Shown here: positions 6,512 through 13,409 of the stretch, piece by piece
Layout: each line of letters opens with the position of its first letter
Numbering within the stretch: position 1 is the stretch's first letter
Origin: Chloroflexota bacterium
Lineage (GTDB): Bacteria > Chloroflexota > Limnocylindria > QHBO01
Direction of reading: 5' to 3'
Assembly: GCA_013694795.1 (NCBI GenBank)
Contig: JACDBS010000031.1
Location: 1-23,880, forward strand
DNA length: 23,880 nucleotides
The notes under the pieces: model-generated
Seen by the model: only the letters and a program-made list of their open reading frames with translations
Database searches by the model: none
What the model was told of the DNA's origin: nothing
Position numbers and translations under genes: made by a program

Positions 6512-6612
6512 GTGTCTCTCCTGGGTCTGCTGATGAGCGTGGCGGTCGCGAAACGTCGTGTCCCGGCGCACACCGAAACGGGCCGAGTGCTCAACCCGCG
6601 GGGCGGCGAAGT
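6512..6612 (-). promoter_or_regulatory. rplU leader region
   Basis: This 101 bp gap between the DUF2344 stop and the rplU ATG ends with AGGAG seven bases before the start, a good ribosome-binding site. Ribosomal-protein leaders often carry autoregulatory RNA structure, but I could not define one here. Confidence 0.35.
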
Positions 6613-7329
6613 CTACCGAGCGATGGGGGGAGTGTCAACGAAGAGGAGGCGCGCCCGCACCGCTCTGCGCACGCGGAGCGGCAGATCCAGGGCGGCCACG
6701 ACGTCCTCGGGCCGGCCCGCGCCGCTGGCGTCGAGCTGGAGCACGGTCCGCAGGGTAGCCGTGTGTGCCTTCTCGTCGATGGCGATCACCTCGATATCTT
6801 CGATCAGCGGCCGCAGGTCGCGCTCGCCTGCATCGCTGCGCCGCTCACTCTCGCCGCGCCGCCGCTTCCCGGTCAGCTCCCTCGCCCCCAGCATGCGGAC
6901 GATGGCACCGCGCAGCGCGTCCGAGGTGAGGCTGTCGTCTCCGCTCACCTCGACCTCGTACTCGGCACCGCGCAGCTGCGAGGCGGCGGATGGAAAGCCA
7001 TGCCACACCTCCTTGGCATCACGCAGCTGAATCCCGTCGGGGAATCGGTCGGCGGCGGCCTGGATCCGCTCGATTGGGACAAGCTCGTCGAAGTAGGCCT
7101 CGACGACCTCGCCGCGCAGCTCGATGCCGATCGGGAGGTTCGCGGCGAGCTTGATGCGCGGCCGCGGCTTGATTGCATGGGTGTAGGAGAGCGGCAGGCT
7201 CGTCTCGCGGAAGGCGCGCTCCAGCTCATCGACCAGGACGGCCTGGCGCATGCGCAGGGCGGGATCGGTCCGGCTGAAGAGGAGCTGCCAGCGCTGGCGT
7301 GGCCCGTCGGCGGGGGTTCGGGTGGTCAT
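6613..7329 (-). CDS. Radical SAM-linked protein, DUF2344 (TIGR03936) family
   Basis: The 238-residue protein matches my memory of the DUF2344 family: QRWQLLFSRTDPALRMRQAVLVDELERAFRE at the N-terminus, then a YTHAIKPRPRIKLAANLPIGIELRGEVVEAYF segment, the family's most conserved part. These proteins are usually encoded beside, or fused to, a B12-binding radical SAM protein and are thought to act with it; their reaction is unknown. No such partner is visible here: downstream is rplU and upstream the divergent permease. A TACGAT box (7343-7338) lies eight bases before the ATG and no Shine-Dalgarno is seen, suggesting a leaderless transcript. The C-terminal 100 residues are Arg-rich and less conserved. 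Confidence 0.85.
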   Translation of the reverse strand: MTTRTPADGPRQRWQLLFSRTDPALRMRQAVLVDELERAFRETSLPLSYTHAIKPRPRIKLAANLPIGIELRGEVVEAYFDELVPIERIQAAADRFPDGIQLRDAKEVWHGFPSAASQLRGAEYEVEVSGDDSLTSDALRGAIVRMLGARELTGKRRRGESERRSDAGERDLRPLIEDIEVIAIDEKAHTATLRTVLQLDASGAGRPEDVVAALDLPLRVRRAVRARLLFVDTPPIAR

Positions 7330-7337
7330 GACTTCTC

Positions 7338-7343
7338 ATCGTA
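7338..7343 (-). promoter_or_regulatory. Candidate -10 box for the DUF2344 gene
   Basis: TACGAT on the minus strand, eight bases before the ATG at 7329. It sits back to back with the plus-strand TAGCAT at 7377-7382, forming a compact divergent promoter pair. A short inverted repeat, CGATG-N5-CATCG (7348-7362), lies between the two. Confidence 0.35.
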
Positions 7344-7376
7344 CCGGCGATGCCGACCATCGGCCAGAGGGACGGG

Positions 7377-7382
7377 TAGCAT
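7377..7382 (+). promoter_or_regulatory. Candidate -10 box for the AI-2E-family permease
   Basis: TAGCAT followed by seven bases and then ATG at 7390, the same spacing as upstream of rpiB. This favours a leaderless start at 7390 over the in-frame ATG at 7381, which would lie inside the box. Confidence 0.35.
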
Positions 7383-7389
7383 GCGCGCG

Positions 7390-8577
7390 ATGCCCGAGCT
7401 CCTCGCCTCGATGCACCGCCACCGCCAGGCGATCTTCGCGCTGCTGATGATCGCGGTGGTGGTGCTCCTGCTGTGGATGGCACGCGGAGCCCTGCCGGCC
7501 TTCTTCATCGGCCTGGCCCTGGCGTTCGTGCTCGACCCCGCCGTCACCCTGCTTGCGCGCCACGGCATGCCGCGCTGGGCGGGAGTCGTCGTCATGTACA
7601 TCGCGGTGGTGGCGATTGTGTGGGCGCTCATCGCCTTCGCGCTGCCTCCGATCAGCCGCCAGACGAGCGAGTTCATCGCCCAATTGCCGGAGCTGGGCGC
7701 CTCGGTCGGGGACATCGGGCGCGGCGTGGAGGATTGGTACCTCGCGCTGCCCCTGCCGGCCGAGTTCCGTTCCATAGTCGACCAGCAGGTCGCCGCCAGC
7801 GGCCAGGCATTCGCCGATGTCCTGCGCGGCCTGCTCGCCCCGACGCTGAATGCCCTGGTCCGCGTGGCGACCTTCACTCTCGGCCTTGTGGTCGTGCCGG
7901 TCTGGCTCTTCTTCGTGCTCAAGGACCGCGCTGGCTTCTCGCGCGGCGTCGCCGGCGCGATGCCGCCGTCATGGCGGGCCGATGCGGAGAACCTGCTTGG
8001 CCTGCTCGGTCGCATCGGCGGCCGGTGGGTGCGTGGTCAGCTCCTGCTGGGAGCCTCGATCTTTGCCGCCACCACCGTCGGCCTCACCATCCTCACCGTC
8101 ATCGGCTTCGCGGAATTCGGCCAGTTCACCCTGGTTCTCGCGCTCATCGCCGGTCTGCTCGAGTGGTTCCCCATCATCGGACCCATCGTGGCGGCCGTTC
8201 CCGCCATCCTGATCGGCCTGTCGATCGGCTTCCCCGCAGCCATCGCCGCCGCCGTCCTGTACATCGGCATCCAGCAGCTCGAGAACAACATCCTGGTTCC
8301 CAAGGTCATGGGCGACGCCGTCGAGCTCCACCCGGCCGTCATGATCCTGGCGCTGGTGGTCGGTGGCGCGCTGTTCGGCATCGGCGGCGCCATCCTGGCC
8401 GCCCCGACCGTGGCGGCCGGACGGGACCTGTACCGATACGGGTTCCACCGCTTCGGCGGGCAGCTACCGGCCGACGCGTTCGAGCTGGCCAAACACGGCA
8501 CGAAGCGGGTGCATGTGGACGATGAATCGCCGCCGCCCCAGGTGCCGCCGTCCGAGGCGGAGGCTTCGCTGGCGTGA
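7390..8577 (+). CDS. AI-2E family transporter (PerM/TqsA-like permease)
   Basis: A 395-residue polytopic membrane protein of the AI-2E exporter superfamily (UPF0118). Two N-terminal helices (IFALLMIAVVVLLLWM; LPAFFIGLALAFVLDPAVTLL) are followed by a helix after the RWAGVVVMY segment and a soluble loop. The family-typical C-terminal half contains LVVVPVWLFFVLKDR, GRWVRGQLLLGASIFAATTVGLTILTV, LLEWFPIIGPIVAAVPAILIGL, and QQLENNILVPKVMGDAVELHP, the best diagnostic. Members export autoinducer-2 or work as ion/proton antiporters; the substrate here cannot be predicted. It is the only plus-strand gene left of 12.6 kb, divergent from DUF2344 and convergent with rodA. An ATG nine bases upstream (7381) is an alternative start. 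Confidence 0.92.
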   Translation: MPELLASMHRHRQAIFALLMIAVVVLLLWMARGALPAFFIGLALAFVLDPAVTLLARHGMPRWAGVVVMYIAVVAIVWALIAFALPPISRQTSEFIAQLPELGASVGDIGRGVEDWYLALPLPAEFRSIVDQQVAASGQAFADVLRGLLAPTLNALVRVATFTLGLVVVPVWLFFVLKDRAGFSRGVAGAMPPSWRADAENLLGLLGRIGGRWVRGQLLLGASIFAATTVGLTILTVIGFAEFGQFTLVLALIAGLLEWFPIIGPIVAAVPAILIGLSIGFPAAIAAAVLYIGIQQLENNILVPKVMGDAVELHPAVMILALVVGGALFGIGGAILAAPTVAAGRDLYRYGFHRFGGQLPADAFELAKHGTKRVHVDDESPPPQVPPSEAEASLA

Positions 8578-8875
8578 TTTGCACCGGACACCGTCTGGAA
8601 CAACTTGCGGCCCTGATAGCATTGCGTGGCGACGGGGCCGATCGGCTGCCCATTTTCGAGCTCAGGACACCGCCCTTCGACCGCAACCGGCCGTGCAATG
8701 TCCCCGTCGACGCACATTGTGCGAGGCGGCGAGGGCTGGACGTTGAAAGAGTCATGTGAAGCGCTGACCATCCAGGAACTTGAGTCGGCCGTGGTCAAGC
8801 GGCGGCCGACCGGAGCGGCCGGCATGCCCGGCCGTGCCGGCTCGGCGCGCGTGCTCACGCCTGCATCGGCTCGTG
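8578..8875. other. Non-coding gap between convergent permease and rodA
   Basis: About 300 bp where the permease and rodA converge. It is less GC-rich than the genes and contains short open frames on both strands (for example 8574-8759 and 8626-8943 on plus) that resemble no family I know and overlap the ends of real genes. An inverted repeat, GCCGGCA (8818-8824) with TGCCGGC (8835-8841), could be a bidirectional transcript-end hairpin, although it lacks T-runs. Nothing else is supported. Confidence 0.5.
8818..8841. terminator. Possible bidirectional terminator hairpin
   Basis: A perfect 7 bp GC-rich stem with a 10-base loop lies 35 bp from the rodA stop in the convergent gap. There is no T-tract on either strand, so the assignment rests on position only. 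Confidence 0.3.
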
Positions 8876-10012
8876 TCAAAGAGTCGGCTTGTGCGACCGC
8901 ATGCGGATCGACTGGAGGATCCCCATCCCGAACAGCAGGCTGATGAGCGATGAGCCGCCGTAGGTGATGAAGGGGAGAGGAATGCCGGTGACGGGCATGA
9001 TCCCGGTCACCATGCCCACGTTGATGAGGAGCTGGAAGAGGATCATCGATGCCAGGCCGATGGCGACCATCATCCCGAAAGCGTCGCGCGCCTGCCAGCC
9101 GATGAGCAGGATGCGCCATATCAGCAGCCCGAAGATGGCCAGCACCACCACCCCGCCCACGAAGCCCAGATCCTCCGCGACGACGGTGAAGATGAAGTCG
9201 GTGGACTGGACCGGGATGTAGCCGCGCTGGCCCTCGCCGCCGACGGTCAGGCCTCGGCCCAGCCAGCCGCCGGAGCCGATGGCGTTCAGCGCCTGGATCA
9301 ACTGGAAGCACGCACCCTGTGCATCGGCATACGGATCCAGGAAGCACAAGAGCCTCCGCCGCTGATATTCATGCAGCAGGCTCACGGCCAGGGGGGCGAG
9401 TGCGACGGCGCCACCGATCATGAGGCCCATCCATCCCAGGCTGGCGCCGCTCATGAAGAGCATCCCGGCCAGGATCGCCACGAACACGAGGGCGGTGCCG
9501 AGGTCGGGCTGCCCGAAGACGACGAGCGTCGGAATGGCCGTCAGTGCGGCGGCAACGAGGATCGTCGACAACCGACCGATGCGTTCGCGGCGCCCGGCCA
9601 GGTACGCGGCCAGGACCGCGATCATGAGCACCTTGCTCACCTCGCTGAACTGGAAGTCGAGCCCCGCCACGGTGACCGACATCTGGGCGCCGAACAGGTT
9701 GGTGCCGATGAGCATGGTGAGCGCCAGGAGGCCGAGCACCACGAAATAGACGGGCACGGCCAGCGTTCGCAGCCAATGGTAGTCGACGCTTGCCGCCACG
9801 AAGAACAGCGTGAGGCCGATGGCGGCCCAGATCAGCGTCTTGACCGTCTGGGACATGCCGGCGGCGGCCCCCGGATCGTTGAAGCCGGCCGAGTAGCCCA
9901 TGACGATGCCGACGCTGATGAGGAGCAGCACGTAGAGGAGGAGCTGGCCATCGAAGAAGCGCCAGTCCCGCGCCTTGAATGTTTCGACAAATGTTGCAGT
10001 TGCGACGCCCAT
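8876..10012 (-). CDS. rodA: SEDS peptidoglycan polymerase, RodA type
   Basis: RodA polymerises lipid II into glycan strands during sidewall growth and works with class B PBP2. The 378-residue protein has about ten hydrophobic helices and the SEDS signatures: FGQPDLGTALVF (166-177), LNAIGSGGWLGRGL (242-255), and IPVQSTDFIFTVVAEDLGFVGG, with the likely catalytic Asp at 272 (equivalent to E. coli RodA D262). A C-terminal MPVTGIPLPFITYGGSSLI is the last signature. The early NGARRWI-type motif is degenerate (FGAQMSVTV, no Trp) and the usual QPSE reads QFSE. It follows mrdA by three bases and the PBP2 partner is encoded directly upstream, which fits RodA rather than FtsW. Confidence 0.95.
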   Translation of the reverse strand: MGVATATFVETFKARDWRFFDGQLLLYVLLLISVGIVMGYSAGFNDPGAAAGMSQTVKTLIWAAIGLTLFFVAASVDYHWLRTLAVPVYFVVLGLLALTMLIGTNLFGAQMSVTVAGLDFQFSEVSKVLMIAVLAAYLAGRRERIGRLSTILVAAALTAIPTLVVFGQPDLGTALVFVAILAGMLFMSGASLGWMGLMIGGAVALAPLAVSLLHEYQRRRLLCFLDPYADAQGACFQLIQALNAIGSGGWLGRGLTVGGEGQRGYIPVQSTDFIFTVVAEDLGFVGGVVVLAIFGLLIWRILLIGWQARDAFGMMVAIGLASMILFQLLINVGMVTGIMPVTGIPLPFITYGGSSLISLLFGMGILQSIRMRSHKPTL

Positions 10013-10015
10013 CGG

Positions 10016-11929
10016 TCAGTTCGCCGTCGCGAGGCTGAAATCGTTCGGATCCAGGCGCAGATCCTGGTCGAGGTCGTAGTAGAGCTGGAGGAAGTACTTC
10101 ACCACCTCGGCCGAGACGTTGCCGGGGACGATGGCGGAGTAGTTGAAGCTGACGACGGCCAGCTCAGCATCGGTGGCGCCGGCGGCGCTGGGCAGGTAGG
10201 CGACGAACCACGAATGGAAGGGGAGCGTGCCGTCCGGAGTCAGCTCGCCGAACTCGGCGGTGCCGGTCTTGCCGGAGAGGGCACCGGGCAGGTCGAGGTC
10301 GCGGATGTTGTAGGCGTGCCCCGTGGTGATCACCTCTCGCGCCCCGATGCGCATGGTCTGGAGTGTCGAGGGATCGGCGGCCAGCGCGTGGAGCACCTCG
10401 GGCTCGAATTCGCGGGTGAGGTTGCCTGCGGCATCGGTCTCGCCACGCACGATCATCGGCATCATGAGGCGGCCCCCATTGGCCACGGCGGCGTAGGCGT
10501 TGAGCAGCTGGAGCGGGGTCACGGCGATGACGTTCTGGCCGATGCCGGCCTGCGCCAGCTCGCCGGTGAAGACGCCGGACCTGCCCTGCTGACGCGCCCA
10601 CTCGGTGCTGGCGATGATGCCGGGTTCCTCGCCCGGCAGCCGAATGCCGGAGAGCTCGCCAAAGCCGAGGTCGCGCGCCCATTCGGCCAGCGGGTCGACG
10701 CCGGTCTGGATCGCCATCTGGTAGAAGAAGGTGTCGGAGCTCTTGGCGAAGGCATCGACCATGGCGAGCGGGCCAAAGCCCTGGCGGTTCCAGTCATACA
10801 GGCACTCCCCGGTGGGCGCGCCGGGGATCTGGTAGCAGGCATACGTCGGCCACTGCCGAGCGGCCGTCGTGACGCCCTCCTCCATGGCGGCGATGCCGGT
10901 GACCAGCTTGTACGTGGACCCGGGCGGGTAGATGTCGCTGATGGCATGGTTGCGCAGCGGCTGATTCGGATCGGCAAGGTAGACGTTGAAATCCTCGACA
11001 CTGATGCCGGTCGCGAACTTGTTGTTGTCGTATGCGGGGAGCGACACCATGGCAAGGATCTCGCCTGTCTGCGGATTCATCACCACCGTCACCCCCTGGC
11101 TGACGTTGGCCGCGTCCATGCCCCATATCAGCGCCTGTTCCGCCAGCCGCTGGGTTCCAGCATCGATGGTGAGCATCAGGTTCGTGCCGGGCTCTGGCCG
11201 GCGGGTCGTGTCGATGACCTTGAGCTGGCGCCCGGAGGCATCACGTTCCACCGTCTGGGTACCGTAGCTCCCGCGCAGCTCACCCTCGAATGAAGCCTCG
11301 ATCCCCGTCCGGCCGATGCTGTCGTCCGGCAGGTAGCCCTCGGGCTCGAGCCTTGCCAGCTCCTCCCGGTTGACGGGTCCGGTGTAGCCGACAATGTGCG
11401 ACAGCAGGGTGCCAGAGGCCGCGCCCGTCTCATCGAGGTAGCGTCGGATGGGCTCCACCTCGACCACGATGCCCGGCAGCGTTTCTGCCCGCTCGCCCAA
11501 AAGGAGCGCCGCCTCCCGGCTCACCCCCCGCTCGATGGGGACAAGGTCAAAGGGTGATCCGACGAACGCATCCAGCCGCTCTCGCATCACGGAGAGGTCG
11601 CCACCGGTCAGGGCCGCGACGCGGGACAGGATCCGGATCCGGTCACCGTCCGGCAGGTCCGCCGGACGCACCTTCACGGTCCAGGACGGCGTGTTGACGG
11701 CGAGCGGGCGCCCGCTGCGGTCGAAGATGAGGCCGCGCGGAGCCGGAAGCGGCACCTCCACGGTGCGGTCGGCGGCCGCGCGTCGCGCGTACTCGTCGCC
11801 GTTGACGACCTGGAGCTGGAACAGCCGCCCCCCGAGCGCCAGCAGCAGGATGGCCGCCGCCACGCCGAACGTGATGAATCGGGAGCTCGACCGCTGGAGA
11901 TCGACGCGCCCGTCGTTCAGATCGGCCAT
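10016..11929 (-). CDS. mrdA: Penicillin-binding protein 2 (class B transpeptidase)
   Basis: PBP2 crosslinks peptidoglycan during elongation as partner of RodA. The 637-residue protein has a short cytoplasmic N-terminus, one membrane anchor (about residues 19-38), a dimerisation/pedestal region containing APRGLIFDRSGRPLAVN (63-79), and the transpeptidase domain with all three active-site motifs: S338-T-Y-K341 (in IYPPGSTYK), S397-S-D399 and K554-T-G-T557. The frame is open 29 codons further upstream, but the start at 11929 gives MADLNDG followed by a conventional anchor and is preceded by the mreD stop, four bases away. It sits in an mreD-mrdA-rodA operon. Beta-lactams such as mecillinam target this class. 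Confidence 0.95.
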   Translation of the reverse strand: MADLNDGRVDLQRSSSRFITFGVAAAILLLALGGRLFQLQVVNGDEYARRAAADRTVEVPLPAPRGLIFDRSGRPLAVNTPSWTVKVRPADLPDGDRIRILSRVAALTGGDLSVMRERLDAFVGSPFDLVPIERGVSREAALLLGERAETLPGIVVEVEPIRRYLDETGAASGTLLSHIVGYTGPVNREELARLEPEGYLPDDSIGRTGIEASFEGELRGSYGTQTVERDASGRQLKVIDTTRRPEPGTNLMLTIDAGTQRLAEQALIWGMDAANVSQGVTVVMNPQTGEILAMVSLPAYDNNKFATGISVEDFNVYLADPNQPLRNHAISDIYPPGSTYKLVTGIAAMEEGVTTAARQWPTYACYQIPGAPTGECLYDWNRQGFGPLAMVDAFAKSSDTFFYQMAIQTGVDPLAEWARDLGFGELSGIRLPGEEPGIIASTEWARQQGRSGVFTGELAQAGIGQNVIAVTPLQLLNAYAAVANGGRLMMPMIVRGETDAAGNLTREFEPEVLHALAADPSTLQTMRIGAREVITTGHAYNIRDLDLPGALSGKTGTAEFGELTPDGTLPFHSWFVAYLPSAAGATDAELAVVSFNYSAIVPGNVSAEVVKYFLQLYYDLDQDLRLDPNDFSLATAN

Positions 11930-11933
11930 GCGC

Positions 11934-12431
11934 TCACCACGCCGCCACCTCGTCGGAGGCGTATCGCCCGGCGATGGCCCGCGCCGGATACAGCGCAAGG
12001 GCGACGATCGCCGCATTGAGGACCGCCGCCGCTCCGATGAGGTGGATCGGCATGCCGGTCATCGGGGTATTGCTCACCATCTGGCCGATGACGAGCGAGA
12101 CGACATCGGCAACAACCGATCCCGCGAAGGCGGCGATGACGGGGTAGATCCACACCATCCGACCCAGCACGCGCGCTCCGCCGGCCACGAGCGTCGCGAC
12201 GAGCAGCATGGTGAGCGGCACCGACCCGAGCGGGTCGCCAACGAGCAGGTTCGCCGTGAGCCCGGCCACGAATGCCCAGGTGATGCCGGGCATGAACCCC
12301 GCGAGGACGGTCACCAGGACGACGGCCACCAGCACGAAATTCGGCTTGACGCCGCCGATGACGATGACCGGCGCCAGGGCGGCATACATGATCCCGACAA
12401 TGACCGCGAGAAGTGGACTGAGATACGACAT
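11934..12431 (-). CDS. mreD: Rod shape-determining protein MreD
   Basis: The 165-residue protein is almost entirely hydrophobic, with about five membrane segments: LAVIVGIMYAALAPVIVIGGVKP, NFVLVAVVLVTVLAGF, MPGITWAFVAGLTANLLVGDPLG, LTMLLVATLVAGGARVLG and later helices. The GVKPNFVLVAV and FVAGLTANLLVGDPLG segments fit MreD, which links the cytoskeletal elongasome to PBP2 and RodA. Identification rests on this pattern and on position as first gene of the mreD-mrdA-rodA operon. mreB and mreC, normally just upstream, are absent; the parAB locus diverges instead. A TATACT box (12471-12466) and GAAGGA upstream of the ATG give a plausible promoter and ribosome-binding site. Confidence 0.88.
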   Translation of the reverse strand: MSYLSPLLAVIVGIMYAALAPVIVIGGVKPNFVLVAVVLVTVLAGFMPGITWAFVAGLTANLLVGDPLGSVPLTMLLVATLVAGGARVLGRMVWIYPVIAAFAGSVVADVVSLVIGQMVSNTPMTGMPIHLIGAAAVLNAAIVALALYPARAIAGRYASDEVAAW

Positions 12432-12465
12432 GCGGCCCCGGGTCCTTCATGTGGCTTCGATCCCA

Positions 12466-12471
12466 AGTATA
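12466..12471 (-). promoter_or_regulatory. Candidate -10 box of the mreD-mrdA-rodA operon
   Basis: TATACT on the minus strand, which would give a leader of about 28 bases with GAAGGA before the mreD ATG. No clear -35 hexamer lies at 16-18 bp. A DnaA-like box (12474-12482) occupies the spacer, so DnaA binding there could affect this promoter. Confidence 0.45.
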
Positions 12472-12473
12472 CG

Positions 12474-12482
12474 TGTGGAGAA
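12474..12482 (-). promoter_or_regulatory. DnaA-like box (one mismatch)
   Basis: TTCTCCACA on the minus strand differs from the TTATCCACA consensus by one base. It has the same orientation as the perfect box 54 bp away. Confidence 0.45.
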
Positions 12483-12508
12483 CGCCCCTTCGATCCAACG
12501 ATCCGCCA

Positions 12509-12524
12509 CGTATCACGTGAAACA
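12509..12524 (+). promoter_or_regulatory. parS centromere-like site
   Basis: CGTATCACGTGAAACA matches the bacterial parS consensus TGTTTCACGTGAAACA at 13 of 16 positions; the right half-site and the CACGTG core are perfect. It lies 124 bp upstream of parA and three bases from a perfect DnaA box. ParB would load here and spread. Confidence 0.75.
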
Positions 12525-12527
12525 ATG

Positions 12528-12536
12528 TGTGGATAA
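12528..12536 (-). promoter_or_regulatory. Perfect DnaA box
   Basis: TTATCCACA on the minus strand is an exact match to the high-affinity consensus. Only one perfect and one near-perfect box are seen in this gap and there is no AT-rich unwinding element, so a complete oriC is not demonstrated. Confidence 0.65.
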
Positions 12537-12544
12537 CCGCCCGC

Positions 12545-12579
12545 CAGCCGCTTCTCCAGAGCGCGGCGGTAAGCGGCTG
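12545..12579. repeat. 9 bp inverted repeat upstream of parA
   Basis: CAGCCGCTT (12545-12553) is the perfect reverse complement of AAGCGGCTG (12571-12579), with a 17 bp spacer. Its right arm overlaps the first TAAGC repeat. It is a candidate operator for parAB autoregulation. Confidence 0.45.
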
Positions 12580-12596
12580 ATAAGCGGTGCGTAAGC
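12570..12596 (+). repeat. Three TAAGC repeats at 11 bp spacing
   Basis: TAAGC occurs at 12570, 12581 and 12592, the first two as TAAGCGG. The 11 bp period puts all three on nearly the same face of the helix, as in iterons or cooperative operator sites, just upstream of the parA -10 box. Confidence 0.5.
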
Positions 12597-12607
12597 ATCG
12601 AAACTGG

Positions 12608-12613
12608 TAGAAT
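12608..12613 (+). promoter_or_regulatory. Candidate -10 box of the parAB-gyrB operon
   Basis: TAGAAT, 34 bases before the parA GTG. The same hexamer occurs upstream of prs. No clear -35 is visible; the TAAGC repeats occupy that region, which would suit activated or ParA-repressed transcription. Confidence 0.45.
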
Positions 12614-12647
12614 GAACGAGCCCATCTGAACTCGCAGCGGAGCGCTC

Positions 12648-13409
12648 GTGGTCCGGGTCACGGCCTGCACAATCGAGAAGGGCGGAGTCGGCAAGACGAC
12701 CACGGTAATCAACCTGGCTGCCTACCTCGCTCTTTCCGGTACGCGAACTCTCGTCATCGATCTCGACCCGCAGGGCAATGCCACGAGCGGCCTCGGCGTC
12801 GACCGGCGCACCGTCGATCGTTCCTCGTACGAGGCGCTCATCGATCGTGTGCCGATGACCGAGCTCGTGATCGGTACGCCCGTGACCGGGCTCGATCTGG
12901 TGCCGTCGAACCCGGCGCTGTCGGGGGCTGAAGTCGAGCTGGTGGGCGTTGTGGCGCGTGAGCGTCGCCTGGCGGCGAGCCTGGCGGAGCTGAACGGCCG
13001 ATACGACAGGGTTCTGATCGACTGCCCTCCGTCCCTGGGCCTGCTGACGCTGAACGCGTTGACGGCCGCGGACGGGGTGCTGATCCCGATCCAGACCGAG
13101 TACTACGCCCTGGAGGGCCTCAGCCAGTTGGTGAACACGATCAGACGCGTACGAGAAGGCCTCAACCCTCGCCTCGAGATCGAGGGCGTGCTTCTGACCA
13201 TGTACGACGCGCGCACCAGGCTCTCGGCGCAGGTCGCCTCCGAGGTCCGCCGCCACATGAACGGCACGGTGTACAACGCCGTCGTACCGCGCTCGGTGCG
13301 CCTGTCGGAGGCTCCCAGCCATGGCCTGCCGATCGCGCTGTACGACCCTACTTCGCGTGGAGCCGATGCCTACCGCGAGCTCGCCGCAGAGGTGGCCGCA
13401 CGTGGCTAG
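12648..13409 (+). CDS. parA: Chromosome-partitioning ATPase ParA/Soj
   Basis: ParA-type ATPase that forms DNA-bound dimers and, with ParB-parS, moves replicated origins apart; Soj homologues also regulate DnaA. The 253-residue protein starts at GTG. It has the deviant Walker A KGGVGKTT (11-18), with Glu before it rather than the usual Gln, then the Walker A' region LVIDLDPQGNATSGLG, Walker B LIDCPPSLGLLTLNAL, and the IQTEYYALEGLSQL and VLLTMYDARTRLSAQV motifs. The short N-terminus, without a DNA-binding domain, is that of chromosomal rather than plasmid type Ia ParA. The stop overlaps the parB GTG start by eight bases. Confidence 0.96.
   Translation: MVRVTACTIEKGGVGKTTTVINLAAYLALSGTRTLVIDLDPQGNATSGLGVDRRTVDRSSYEALIDRVPMTELVIGTPVTGLDLVPSNPALSGAEVELVGVVARERRLAASLAELNGRYDRVLIDCPPSLGLLTLNALTAADGVLIPIQTEYYALEGLSQLVNTIRRVREGLNPRLEIEGVLLTMYDARTRLSAQVASEVRRHMNGTVYNAVVPRSVRLSEAPSHGLPIALYDPTSRGADAYRELAAEVAARG

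Noticed and set aside
8574..8943. Short plus-strand frames after the permease (61 and 105 residues)
   Set aside because: The first uses a GTG overlapping the permease stop, but its translation looks random. The second runs into rodA on the opposite strand. No family was recognised.
9371..11293. 640-residue plus-strand open frame
   Set aside because: It is antisense to rodA and mrdA, rich in Gly, His, Asp and Arg without domains, and is typical of GC-rich shadow frames.
12432..12647. Complete oriC
   Set aside because: Only one perfect and one near-perfect DnaA box and no AT-rich unwinding element are present, and dnaA and dnaN are not in view. Origin proximity is kept as a possibility only.
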